Position numbers and translations under genes: made by a program
Assembly (NCBI GenBank): GCA_039679385.1
Contig: JBDKVB010000068.1
Location: 62,001-126,000, forward strand
From: Armatimonadia bacterium
GTDB taxonomy: Bacteria > Armatimonadota > Zipacnadia > Zipacnadales > JABUFB01
Reading direction: 5' to 3'
DNA length: 64,000 nucleotides
Part shown: one piece after another, positions 42,320 through 50,976 of the stretch
Position numbering within the stretch: position 1 is the stretch's first letter
Layout of the letters: each line of letters begins with the position of its first letter
The notes under the pieces: model-generated
Told to the model about the DNA's origin: nothing
What the model saw: the letters and a program-made list of their open reading frames with translations, nothing else
Databases searched by the model: none

Positions 42320-43030
42320 CTAGGGCGCCGGCGCGGTGCGCAGCGGGAAACCGGCCTTGCTCAGCGTGTCCAGACTGACAAGGTTGAGATTGTTCAGGAA
42401 GGCCGCACCATCCAGCAGGTCCGGCTCGATCCACCGCCGGTGGCACTTGATGGCCCAGGTGATCTCGTCAGGACGGGGTCGCGGACGGAAGACGATGAGC
42501 CCCTTCCCGATCGGCCAGGCAGCGGCGACAACGTGCTCGGCCCGGAAGGCACTCACGAGAATCGGCCGGGCACCGTCGGGGACGGTCTGCATCGCCTCAA
42601 AGGTGTCGGCGGCTCGGACCGCTCTGACGCCCGCGGCGAGAGGGTGGTTCTGTGCCCCGGCGGGAACCACAGCCACGTCGGTTGTGCCGCCGGAAACATG
42701 GTTCGCCCCGAAGCGGGAGCCCAGCTCCACGTCCATCCAGCACACATGCCCGGCAGCGACCCACTTCTTGATCTGCTCCATGAAGCCGGCGGTCCAGGTA
42801 TCCTCGTTATCGGTGAGCCAGAGGATGCCGACGCCGTCGAGCTTGACCTTCGACTCCTGATCTGCCACCCGCAGAGCCGCTCGTACCTGTGCGGCGATCT
42901 GGGCCGGGTCCTTCGTGGCCCGTGGGGTCTCACGGTAGGCGAGACCCGTGGCTGCCAGAATCGCAAGAGCAAGGGTGAGACAGGGGACAGCCCGAAGGCG
43001 GTAGTGCGGCGCAAGTACTCGTCTCATCAT
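42320..43030 (-). CDS. secreted protein of unknown function
   Basis: 236 residues from ATG 43028-43030 (AAGGGGG upstream; a second ATG follows at 43027). Residues 1-30 are a signal peptide (basic, then PCLTLALAILAATGLA). The rest is an alpha/beta fold. Visible patterns: VGILWLTDNEDTWTAGFMEQIKKWVAAG, SGGTTDVAVVPAG, ILVSAFRAEHVVAAAWPIGKG and IVFRPRPRPDEIT. These resemble class I glutamine-amidotransferase-like or DUF4159-type folds without an obvious active-site Cys. I do not recognise the family. It precedes no clear partner; downstream of the foldase gene by 58 bases on the same strand. Confidence 0.6.
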   Translation of the reverse strand: MMRRVLAPHYRLRAVPCLTLALAILAATGLAYRETPRATKDPAQIAAQVRAALRVADQESKVKLDGVGILWLTDNEDTWTAGFMEQIKKWVAAGHVCWMDVELGSRFGANHVSGGTTDVAVVPAGAQNHPLAAGVRAVRAADTFEAMQTVPDGARPILVSAFRAEHVVAAAWPIGKGLIVFRPRPRPDEITWAIKCHRRWIEPDLLDGAAFLNNLNLVSLDTLSKAGFPLRTAPAP

Positions 43031-43088
43031 GTGAAGCCCCCTTGGTGCGTGTGTGGTGGGCCTATCAGAGCCGCCGAAACGCGTATGG

Positions 43089-44363
43089 CTACTTCGCGCT
43101 AACGGTACTGACCGATAGTAGGCGCGCCAGGGAGTTGTACTCGACCGTGACGCCAAGCTCCGGCAGGACAGCACGCGGCGGGATGTACAGCACGTTGTCC
43201 TTGATAGCGGCTGCGGTCTTCATATCCTTGAGCTGGCCGTTGATGTTGGCCATGCGCTCGCCGATGGAGATCTTGACGTTTGCCTGGCCGCGGGTGATCT
43301 CGAGGATCTTGGCGCCGGAGTGCCAGACCAGCGTGGCGCCGATGGCCTGAAGGACGGGTTTTGCAGGCACGAGCATCACGCCATCAGCGGCGACCATGGG
43401 CTCGGGGCTGAGGCGCAGCACCTTGCCGTCAACCGCAACGCGAAGGCCCTTCGACGCGCGGTACTCCTTCTCCAGGTAGGAAAGCGCAGGCCAGGGGATG
43501 AGGATGTCGGCCTTCGCTACCAGACTCTGCACGTAGTCGGCCTCGCTGACGCCCTTGTCCTCGCGCAGGCGGAGCTTGATGTCGCTTCTCACGGCCTCGA
43601 AGGGCTTGGTGCCGGCCTCGCGACGTTCACCGGCGAGGGCGAGGTAGGCTTTGCCGTCGAGCTCGAAGGGTGTGCTGACGTCCTTGACCTTGAGGGCCGC
43701 TGCCTGCTCCCAGAGGCCTGCAATCGGGCAGGTGGCCGCAGAGACCCAGCCGAGGTCGCCGTCCTTGCCCGGGAGCGGCTGCACACCGTAGCGCCTGGCA
43801 GCAACTTCCCAGGGCGTGCCCTCGAGCAACGCACGATAGGCGACCAGGGCGTCCTGCTGCGATTCCGTCGGAATGACCTGCAGGTGGAGTTCGGTCTGGG
43901 CGGCGAAGTCGGCCTTGTGAGCATCGTAGTAGGCCTTAGCCGCGGCGTCGCTGACGACGCTGTCCTTCTCCATCAGCGCACTGACCATGAGTTGCTGGCG
44001 CAGGTGCTCGCGATAGGCCTTAAGGGTATAGCCCATCTCCTGGAGGTGGTAGTCGAAGTCCTCCTCGGACGCATAGGACTTCTTCTGCGTGTCGAGCAGG
44101 GCGGTGACGGCTTCCTGGGAGACTGTCACACCCTGAACGCGTGCCTCATCCTCGATGACACGGGAACGGATGATGCTGTCGAGTATCTCGCGCGCGAACT
44201 GACCTTCAACGACGTGGTTGAAGTAGGGCCAGGTGACGTTGAACTTGTTGATCCGTGCCAGAACCTGGGGCGAACCGGCGGAAGGACGTGGAATCTGGGC
44301 GTAGACGATGGAGGTTAGCAGGGCAAGGGCAAGTGTGAGTGTGACGAAGAGGCGCGATCTCAT
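43089..44363 (-). CDS. parvulin-type peptidyl-prolyl isomerase with copper-amine-oxidase-N-like tail
   Basis: 424 residues from ATG 44361-44363, with GGGAGGGG upstream. Signal peptide 1-21 ending VYAQ. A SurA-N-type helical domain (about 25-145), a PPIC/parvulin domain (about 150-260, ELHLQVIPTESQQDALVAYR, and GDLGWVSAATCPIAG) and a C-terminal copper-amine-oxidase-N1-like domain (about 320-424: VAVDGKVLRLSPEPMVAADGVMLVPAKPVLQAIG, PRAVLPELGVTVEY). It folds or escorts exported proteins. The CuAO-N domain is normally a surface or glycan-binding module. Own promoter upstream. Confidence 0.85.
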   Translation of the reverse strand: MRSRLFVTLTLALALLTSIVYAQIPRPSAGSPQVLARINKFNVTWPYFNHVVEGQFAREILDSIIRSRVIEDEARVQGVTVSQEAVTALLDTQKKSYASEEDFDYHLQEMGYTLKAYREHLRQQLMVSALMEKDSVVSDAAAKAYYDAHKADFAAQTELHLQVIPTESQQDALVAYRALLEGTPWEVAARRYGVQPLPGKDGDLGWVSAATCPIAGLWEQAAALKVKDVSTPFELDGKAYLALAGERREAGTKPFEAVRSDIKLRLREDKGVSEADYVQSLVAKADILIPWPALSYLEKEYRASKGLRVAVDGKVLRLSPEPMVAADGVMLVPAKPVLQAIGATLVWHSGAKILEITRGQANVKISIGERMANINGQLKDMKTAAAIKDNVLYIPPRAVLPELGVTVEYNSLARLLSVSTVSAK

Positions 44364-44403
44364 GAGTGGACCCCTCCCGGCGGCCGTTTCTGGCGCAGGA
44401 ACA

Positions 44404-44429
44404 CAGCCTGGACGTCCACGTCCAGGCTG
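44404..44429 (-). repeat. 12-base inverted repeat in the foldase leader
   Basis: CAGCCTGGACGT-CC-ACGTCCAGGCTG, an almost loop-free perfect dyad between promoter and start. Possible operator, or RNA hairpin controlling the ribosome-binding site. Confidence 0.55.
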
Positions 44430-44444
44430 GCTAGGCACGAGCGG

Positions 44445-44474
44445 ATTATAATGCCGCCTTTCGCGGCAAGTCAA
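44445..44474 (-). promoter_or_regulatory. near-consensus sigma70 promoter for the foldase gene
   Basis: On the minus strand TTGACT (44469-44474), 18-base spacer, TATAAT (44445-44450). The spacer itself carries TGCCGC-gaaag-GCGGCA, an inverted repeat of 6-base arms. The predicted start is near 44438. Confidence 0.75.
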
Positions 44475-44550
44475 GGAACCGACCCTCGGGTGAGACAGGC
44501 TTGGTCACCGCCCTGACACACCCGAAAGGCAGGCCGTTCTGCAACGGTGA

Positions 44551-45858
44551 CTAGCTACCCGAGATGACCTTATCGACCCGCTGGGCGGCCTCATCCAGAG
44601 CCTGCTTGGGGCTCTTCTTGCCCATGAGCGCTTCCTGGATGCTCGTGCGGACCTCGTCCTCGACGGCGGTCCACTTCGGGTGCAGCGGAACGAACTTGCC
44701 CGTGGGCAGCAGTTCCATGAACTTGGACCACTGCGGGCTCTTCTTGATGAAGTCGCTCTCGGCGACGGCCTTCAGTTCCGGCAGCATCCCGAAGGTCTGG
44801 GCCCACTCCTGGCGCAGGGCCGGCTGGTAGAAGTACTCGACGAACTTCCAGGCAGCCTGCTTGTTCTTGCTGCCCTTCATCAGGATGATGTCGTCGGTGA
44901 CGGCCATCGTGACTTGCTTCTTGGATGCGGGAATCGGCGCGAGATCGTACTTGAGGTTCGGCGTCTGCTTGTCCAGCATCCCCCAGAACCAGGGCCCCGT
45001 GATCATCATGGCGAGTTTGCCGCTCTTGAACTGCTCCTGGAGGCCCTCGCGGTCATAGGCGGTCGGGTTCGGTTCGGTGACCTTGTGCTTGCTCACGAGG
45101 TCGCACATGAACTGCAGGGCCTGCACGCCGGCCTCGCTGTTGAAGACGGCCGACTTGCCGTCCTCACTGAGAATCTCGCCGCCGTTGGCCCAGAGGAAGT
45201 AGTAGAAGTAGACGTCGGTCTCGACCTTGTTGCCCTGGATCCCGAAGGCAAACTGGCCCTTGTCGGGCGCGTTGATCTTCTTGGAGACCGAGATGATCTC
45301 GTCCCAGGTCTTGGGCGGCTGTACTCCGGCGGCGTCAAGTATGCCCTTGTTGTAGTAGAGCGCGCGGGCCGACACGGCGATGGGCAGACCGTAGAGCTTG
45401 CCCTGATACTGCGCGCCCTGGAGGGCAATCGGCAGGAACTTGTCGCGGAACTCCTGGGTGACGTAGCTATCCAGGGGCTCCACGGCATCGATGGCGACGA
45501 ACTCAGGAATCCAGCGTGATCCGACGTTCACCAGGTCCGGCGGATTGCCGCTGGAGATGAGCGTGTTGAGCTTGTCCTTGCCGGAGTTCCAGTCGACGAC
45601 CTCGATGGAGAGCTCACAGCCGGGGTTGTCGCGGTTGAACCCCTCTTCGAGCTTCTTCATGAACCCGCGCGTGCCCGTGTCGTACTCCATGGCCAGGAAG
45701 CGGATCTTGCCGCCCTCGCCGGAAGGCTGAGAGGTTGCGCCGCCGGCGTTCGTTGAGGGCGACGGAGTAGCGTTCTCCTGGGGTGGCGGCGGGCACCCGG
45801 CCAGCAGGCAGACAGCCAGGACGGCCGAGAGTAGTGTCAAGAGGCAGCGAGCGGGCAT
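44551..45858 (-). CDS. sugar ABC transporter substrate-binding lipoprotein
   Basis: 435 residues from ATG 45856-45858, with GGGAGG upstream. Lipobox LLAGC (Cys about residue 21) puts it on the outer face of the membrane. A Pro/Ser/Thr-rich linker is followed by the SBP family 1 fold: IEVVDWNSGKDKLNTLISSG, PDLVNVGSRWIPEFVA, LYGLPIAVSARALYYNKGIL and MMITGPWFWGML. It binds an oligosaccharide or sugar for a CUT1-type importer. No permease or ATPase is within 15 kb either side in this window, so it is an orphan here. Confidence 0.88.
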   Translation of the reverse strand: MPARCLLTLLSAVLAVCLLAGCPPPPQENATPSPSTNAGGATSQPSGEGGKIRFLAMEYDTGTRGFMKKLEEGFNRDNPGCELSIEVVDWNSGKDKLNTLISSGNPPDLVNVGSRWIPEFVAIDAVEPLDSYVTQEFRDKFLPIALQGAQYQGKLYGLPIAVSARALYYNKGILDAAGVQPPKTWDEIISVSKKINAPDKGQFAFGIQGNKVETDVYFYYFLWANGGEILSEDGKSAVFNSEAGVQALQFMCDLVSKHKVTEPNPTAYDREGLQEQFKSGKLAMMITGPWFWGMLDKQTPNLKYDLAPIPASKKQVTMAVTDDIILMKGSKNKQAAWKFVEYFYQPALRQEWAQTFGMLPELKAVAESDFIKKSPQWSKFMELLPTGKFVPLHPKWTAVEDEVRTSIQEALMGKKSPKQALDEAAQRVDKVISGS

Positions 45859-45978
45859 GACATGGCCTCCCACGATAGAGGGGTTGTTGAGAGCGGCTGC
45901 AGCGGACCGCGCGCACTTTTCGCGCTCAGAGGCCCGTATTCCTGCCGGACAAGCAAGACAAAGGGCTGCGACCGGACC

Positions 45979-46749
45979 TCAGTAGGCCGTGACGCGCTTG
46001 TACAGGTAGTACACCCCGGCACCCGCGGCATTCAGGAAGCATAGCATCATGTAGAAGTAGTTGAGTTGCAGCACAAAGCCCAGGATGGCACCCACGATCA
46101 GCGAGACCAGGGCCACCGTCTGGAGGTAGCGAAGGCCCTTCTTGCCGCGGAAGGCTTCGACGATCTCCCAGGGCCCGGGCAGCATGGCGCCGCAGTTAGC
46201 GCAGTACCGCGAATCTCCCGTGTTGATGAAGTGGCACTCGGTGCAGGGCGTCTGCTTCTCCTTGGCCTGCTCCATGAGCTGGAGCACACGCTTGTAACGA
46301 TGCTGCACTTCGAGGTCGTCGGAGACTTCGAGGTATCTGCGGTACCAATCGGCCGACACATCGTAGTTTCCGCGCTGGAAGTAGATCTCGGCGAGGCGGC
46401 GGTACGGGTAGGGGATCTCGGGGCGCTTGGCAATGCTGTGTCGGTACTTCTCGATGTCCTCCTGCTCGAGTCTCGCCAGACCGCGCTGGTTGGCCCAGCG
46501 ACGAGACAGAGGGAAAGCGATGGCGAGAAGCACAGCCGGGAGAAGACCAAGGGGTCCGAGCCCGGAGGCACCGAGGGCGCCGAAGACCACCAGACCCAGG
46601 AGGGCACCGCTGTACAGAAGGAACTCGAGGCCGCTGATCTCCTTCATCAAGAGCAGCCCGAGCAGGCCCCAGATGCAGCCCCCGAGAACCAGCAGGCCCC
46701 CCAGGATCCCGACGGCCAGGAAGATGGCGCCCCCTGCCGCACCAGCCAA
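45979..46749 (-). CDS. membrane protein with TPR-like region and zinc ribbon
   Basis: 256 residues starting at TTG 46747-46749 after GGGGGG. Two or three helices in the first 80 residues (ILGGLLVLGGCIWGLLGLLLM), a TPR-like stretch (AEIYFQRGNYDVSADWYRRYL, about 115-160), a zinc ribbon CTECHFINTGDSRYCANCG (about 168-187) and two more helices at the end (VALVSLIVGAILGFVLQLNYF). A peculiar inside-zinc, membrane-embedded layout seen in related Armatimonadota-type proteins. Function unknown. It follows the FAD oxidoreductase gene on the same strand. Confidence 0.7.
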   Translation of the reverse strand: MAGAAGGAIFLAVGILGGLLVLGGCIWGLLGLLLMKEISGLEFLLYSGALLGLVVFGALGASGLGPLGLLPAVLLAIAFPLSRRWANQRGLARLEQEDIEKYRHSIAKRPEIPYPYRRLAEIYFQRGNYDVSADWYRRYLEVSDDLEVQHRYKRVLQLMEQAKEKQTPCTECHFINTGDSRYCANCGAMLPGPWEIVEAFRGKKGLRYLQTVALVSLIVGAILGFVLQLNYFYMMLCFLNAAGAGVYYLYKRVTAY

Positions 46750-46837
46750 AACGGTTCCCCCCAGTCGTGTGTAGAGGTCGATACGCCCGCACGAGCCGAA
46801 CTGCCACGAGCTGACCTGAGCCCGGCTGAAGACAGGA

Positions 46838-48127
46838 CTAACTCAAGCCGTAGATGCTTGCACCCCGGTCGGCCAGCGTCTGACGCAGCGCTGCAACATC
46901 AATGCCGCGGATGTCGGTGGAGCCTTTCACGCTCATGGCCGCCGCGAGACCGGCTGCCTCACCATTGCAGGCAGCGATGGGCATGACACGATGGGAAGAG
47001 TGGGCGGCGTGGTCGGAGGAAATCGGGCGGCCGCCGATCAGCAGGTTATCGAAGCCCAACGGACACAGGCAGCGATAGGGGATATCGTAGGCCTCGCCCG
47101 CGGGCAGGCGCTTGATGACCGTGCCGCCGCCGGTGGGACTGTGGATGTCTACGGGATAGGACCCGCGTGCGATGCCGTCCTCGAACTTCCGGGCAGCAAG
47201 GACATCCTCGGCGGTGAGCACGTAGTCGCCGAGGACGCGACGCGACTCGCGGATGCCGATCTGCGCCGGGACGGCCGTGAGGTAGGCGTTCTCGAAGCCC
47301 GGGACCTTGGCGACCAGGAACCGGATCATCTGGCTGATCTGGCGCCTCGATTCGAGTTCCGCCGCGGTGAGGTCAAGGGCGTTCGTGGCATCAAGCCGCA
47401 CGACGCGCGTGGTGTTGAAGTGAATCTCGCCGGGTCGCGTGGTGTAGAACCACAGGACGTTCTCGCGCGGGTTCTCCACCTCACCGGCCTCGCGAGCAGC
47501 GTCGTACAGGGCGTTGATCTCGTCTCGCATGGGCATTCGCTTCTCGTCGACGCCGGCCATGCGGAAGTTGGCGGTCATGGGCTGGCAGAGGCCATCCTCG
47601 GGACGCCCCTTCTCAATCTTCGCGCCGGCGTAGAAGGCCAAGTCTGCATCGCCGGTGCAGTCCACGAAGACCCTGGCGGTCACTGCCTCGAAGCCTGACT
47701 TGCTCTGGAGCAAGATGCGCTCGACGCGCCGGTTGGAGACCTGCGCTGCACAGACGGTGCCGTGGAAACGAAGCTGCACACCGGCATCCAGGGCCAGACG
47801 GTCGAGCACCAGCTTGGCAACCTCAGGATCGAAGGCGGTCTTCGCGTCCGGGCGCGTACCGTAGGCGTTCGCCTTCCGCATATAGTCGATCATGCGCTGG
47901 AAGACGCCCTTGTTGATCTGTTCCTTGCCCGCCCAGTAGCTCATGAAGGGGTTGACGAGGCCGGCGGTCATCATCCCGCCGAGGAAGCCGTAATGCTCAA
48001 CCAGCAGCGTGCTGGCTCCTGACTCGGCGGCAGCAACGGCGGCGCACAGTCCAGCAGGGCCGCCACCGCAGACAGCCACGTCAACGTCATGAGCAACGGG
48101 GAACTGGTCGATCGCAAAGGTACTCAC
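46838..48127 (-). CDS. FAD-dependent oxidoreductase (glucose-inhibited-division-like, PF12831 type)
   Basis: 429 residues from GTG 48125-48127, six bases after GGAGGT (an upstream GTG at 48133 abuts the site). The Rossmann GGGPAGLCAAVAAAESGA binds FAD; LLVEHYGFLGGMM (Glu and GG) follows, then FVDCTGDADLAFYAGAKI and GGRPISSDHAAHSSHRVM with a late GD-type segment. Substrate unknown; family includes tricarballylate/fumarate-like and thiamine-related oxidoreductases. It is on the same strand as gatB, 65 bases after it. Confidence 0.8.
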   Translation of the reverse strand: MSTFAIDQFPVAHDVDVAVCGGGPAGLCAAVAAAESGASTLLVEHYGFLGGMMTAGLVNPFMSYWAGKEQINKGVFQRMIDYMRKANAYGTRPDAKTAFDPEVAKLVLDRLALDAGVQLRFHGTVCAAQVSNRRVERILLQSKSGFEAVTARVFVDCTGDADLAFYAGAKIEKGRPEDGLCQPMTANFRMAGVDEKRMPMRDEINALYDAAREAGEVENPRENVLWFYTTRPGEIHFNTTRVVRLDATNALDLTAAELESRRQISQMIRFLVAKVPGFENAYLTAVPAQIGIRESRRVLGDYVLTAEDVLAARKFEDGIARGSYPVDIHSPTGGGTVIKRLPAGEAYDIPYRCLCPLGFDNLLIGGRPISSDHAAHSSHRVMPIAACNGEAAGLAAAMSVKGSTDIRGIDVAALRQTLADRGASIYGLS

Positions 48128-48192
48128 CAGCACACCTCCGAGTCAGTCAGATGGACGAGCCGTCCAGCGGCGGTCTGCAGACAGCACGGGAC

Positions 48193-49623
48193 CTACTCTT
48201 CCAGGGCCTTGTCCAGCAGTTCGTTGACGAGCTGCGGGTTCGCCTGGCCCTTCGTGGCCTTCATGACGAAGCCGACGATGGCCCCGGCGGCCCTCTTCTT
48301 GCCCGCCTTGAGGTCCTCGACGGCCTTCGGGTTGGCGGCGATTGCCTCCTGGAGGATCCGCTCGAGCTCTCCGGTGTCGCTGATCTGGGTCAGCCCTTCC
48401 TGCTCGATGATCTCCTGCGCCGTCTTGCCGGACTCCACCATCTTGGCGTAGACCTGCTTGGCGATGCTGTTGGAGATCGCACCGGTCTGCACCGAGTTTA
48501 TGAGGTCGGCAATCTGGCCGGCGGGAAGGCTGAAGCTCTCGACGGCGATGCCCTTCTCATTGAGCGTGGCCATGACGCTGCCCATCACCCAGTTGCTGGC
48601 GACCTTGGCGTCACCGCAGGCCTGGGCAAGATCCTCGAAGTAGTCGGCGAGCGCCCGGTCTTCGGTGAGGACCCCGGCGTCGTACTCCGGCAGTTCGTAC
48701 TCCGCCACGAAGCGCTTCTGGCGAGCCATCGGCAGCTCCGGCATGGAGGCTCGGATCTGCTCGACCCACTCGGGCTCCGGCGCCATGGGGATCAGGTCGG
48801 GCTCCGGGAAGTACATGTAGTCGTCCGCAGATTCCTTGCGGCGCATGGGCGAGGTGGCGCCCCGGGTGTCATCCCAGCGTCGGGTCTCGCGGTAGGAGGG
48901 CAGCGTTCCGTCCTCCAGTTCGCGTCGCTGGCGCTGGAGTTCGTACTTGATGGCGTTGTAGCAGGCGGTGATGGAGGCGATGTTCTTGACCTCGATGACC
49001 GGGGTCTTCTCGCCGGTCTCGAAGTCGATGTAGTTGACGTTTGCCTCGGCCCGCATTGCGCCTTCTTCCATGTTGGCGGTCGAGACGCCAAGGTAGCGAA
49101 GCAGGCGCCGCAACTGCAGCAGGTACTCGCGAACCTGCTCAGCGTTGCGGAAGTCGGGCTCGGTGACGACCTCCATCAGGGGCACGCCACAGCGGTTGTA
49201 GTCGACCAGGCTGCGACCGTCCGGAAGGTGCGTGCTCTTGCCGGTGTCTTCCTCGAGGTGCGCGCGGGCAATCGCGACGGTGAAGGGTTCACCGTCGACC
49301 ACGAGATCGAGGTGCCCCTCGCTGGTCAGCGGCTCGTCGTACTGGCTGATCTGGTAGTTCTTCGCCAGGTCGGGGTAGAAGTAGTTCTTCCGGTAGAAGC
49401 GAGCACGCTCCCAGATCCTGCAGCCCAGGGCCAGGCCGGCACGGATCGTGAGCTCAACGGCCTGCTTGTTGGCCACCGGCAAGGAGCCGGGAAGGCCAAC
49501 GCATACCGGGCAGCAGCGGCTGTTGGCGTCGCCGCCGAATTCGTTCTTGCAGGCGCAGAACATCTTGGATTCGGTGAGGAGCTCGACGTGGACCTCCACG
49601 CCGATTACAGGTGTGAGAGCCAT
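48193..49623 (-). CDS. gatB: aspartyl/glutamyl-tRNA amidotransferase subunit B
   Basis: 476 residues from ATG 49621-49623. It moves the amide to Glu-tRNA(Gln) and Asp-tRNA(Asn) with GatA and GatC. Motifs: VIGVEVHVELLTESKMFC, CPVCVGLPGSLPVANKQAV, FYRKNYFYPDLAKNYQISQY, HLEEDTGKSTH, DYNRCGVPLMEVVTEPD, TEDRALADYFEDL and the GatB/YqeY tail VKATKGQANPQLVNELL. Complete length. GatA/GatC are not in the window. It reads from its own promoter at 49777-49805. Confidence 0.97.
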   Translation of the reverse strand: MALTPVIGVEVHVELLTESKMFCACKNEFGGDANSRCCPVCVGLPGSLPVANKQAVELTIRAGLALGCRIWERARFYRKNYFYPDLAKNYQISQYDEPLTSEGHLDLVVDGEPFTVAIARAHLEEDTGKSTHLPDGRSLVDYNRCGVPLMEVVTEPDFRNAEQVREYLLQLRRLLRYLGVSTANMEEGAMRAEANVNYIDFETGEKTPVIEVKNIASITACYNAIKYELQRQRRELEDGTLPSYRETRRWDDTRGATSPMRRKESADDYMYFPEPDLIPMAPEPEWVEQIRASMPELPMARQKRFVAEYELPEYDAGVLTEDRALADYFEDLAQACGDAKVASNWVMGSVMATLNEKGIAVESFSLPAGQIADLINSVQTGAISNSIAKQVYAKMVESGKTAQEIIEQEGLTQISDTGELERILQEAIAANPKAVEDLKAGKKRAAGAIVGFVMKATKGQANPQLVNELLDKALEE

Positions 49624-49948
49624 GCGATCACTTCCGGAGACGGAATCAGGAGGTAGTAAAAGGCGCCACAAACGACCAATTGCTCTCGCCCTGGGGATAG
49701 CAGCGAGATGCACTGCAGCACGTGATCGGTCCCGAAGGACCATCGCTGCGCCGGAGAGCTTGCTAACGTCGGGTGAATTGTAGCAGCCAAGCCAAGAGCG
49801 TGCAAGGCAGACACCGCAAGGGCCAGGCCGCCGGCTGTGTCTGATGGCCCGCGCGGTCGCTCACAGGGACAGGAGGTCGTCTCGCTACCGCGACGAACCA
49901 AGGCCTACGATCAAGGATGTCTACAACGGTGCCCCGGGAGACCTTGCC
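49624..49948. other. divergent regulatory region gatB / M28 peptidase
   Basis: 325 bases. It holds the minus-strand promoter of gatB (listed separately, leader about 147 bases) and the ribosome-binding site GGGAG (49936-49940) of the peptidase gene. No terminator or small gene is seen. Confidence 0.5.
49777..49805 (-). promoter_or_regulatory. sigma70-type promoter for gatB
   Basis: On the minus strand TTGCAC (49800-49805), 17-base spacer, TACAAT (49777-49782). Confidence 0.62.
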
Positions 49949-50881
49949 GTGAACAGCGATCCCATCCCCGAACTGATCGGTCTCGTACAACCTGAGGAAA
50001 TGCGGGCCAACCTGTTCTACCTCGCTAAAGACCCGCTGCCCATGCGCAAACTGTGCCTGACCTTGCCCGGCCACGAGAAGTGCACCCTCTACGAGGCCGA
50101 CGACTATATCCAGGGCAAGCTCGAAGGCTGGGGGTATGAGGTTGAAAAGGAAGGCGTGCAGGTGCAGTCCTATCGCAGGGACATCACCAAGAACCCGCAC
50201 CACCAGTACTCCAAACCCGAACCTGACGACCCTTGGTACACCGCCTACAACCTCTATGCGAAGAAGGTCGGGACCACGAAGCCCGAGGAGATCATCGTGG
50301 TGATCTCGCACAAGGATTCGCAGAGCTGGATCGACTGCCCCGGTGCGAACGACAACGCGGTCGGCACGGTCAGTAACCTGGAACTCGCGCGGATCCTGAG
50401 CGGCTACGAGTCCGAGCGCAGCCTCTGGTTCATCTGGTGCAACGAAGAGCATACCCCCTGGACCAGCGTAACGGCCGCCAACAACGCCAAGGCCCGCGGC
50501 GACAAGGTGATTGCGGTCTTCAACATGGACAGCGTCGGCCGCAAGTCGGAGGAGGACACCGCAGCCGGCAAGAAGATCAACGTCAGCGCCTTCGCTGCGC
50601 CCGAGGGCGAAGCCCTGGCCGACCTCCTGGCCGAGGTGAACGACGCCTATGGCATTGGCCTCGATCAGCGGAAGGCCCAGCGGCCTCAACCCGGCGACGA
50701 TGACGGGTCCTATGTGAAGGCCGGCTACCCGGCGGCGCTGATCAACCTGGGGTCCTTCCCCTATGCCGACCCGAACTATCACCTCGAGACCGACACGGCG
50801 GAGACCGTGGATATCCCGAACGCTGCCATGACCACGCAGATGGTGCTGGCAGCGATCGTCAAGCTGGACCGTGGAGCGTAG
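49949..50881 (+). CDS. M28-family zinc aminopeptidase-like protein
   Basis: 310 residues from GTG 49949, eight bases after GGGAG. Metal ligands of M28 are present in order: ISHKDSQ (His), GANDNAVGT (bridging Asp), NEEHT (general base and Zn Glu), NMDSVG (Asp) and YHLETDT (His). No signal peptide, so cytoplasmic or membrane-exported by other means. A typical aminopeptidase size. The next gene is 95 bases downstream on the same strand, and both end at a strong terminator. Confidence 0.83.
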   Translation: MNSDPIPELIGLVQPEEMRANLFYLAKDPLPMRKLCLTLPGHEKCTLYEADDYIQGKLEGWGYEVEKEGVQVQSYRRDITKNPHHQYSKPEPDDPWYTAYNLYAKKVGTTKPEEIIVVISHKDSQSWIDCPGANDNAVGTVSNLELARILSGYESERSLWFIWCNEEHTPWTSVTAANNAKARGDKVIAVFNMDSVGRKSEEDTAAGKKINVSAFAAPEGEALADLLAEVNDAYGIGLDQRKAQRPQPGDDDGSYVKAGYPAALINLGSFPYADPNYHLETDTAETVDIPNAAMTTQMVLAAIVKLDRGA

Positions 50882-50976
50882 CGCTTCACCCACCGGCAGG
50901 GCGGTTGCGGAGTCGTGGCCTGCGTCGCCCGCCAAACCCAATCCCGATCTTGGCAACAGATGATGGAGGCCCACTG

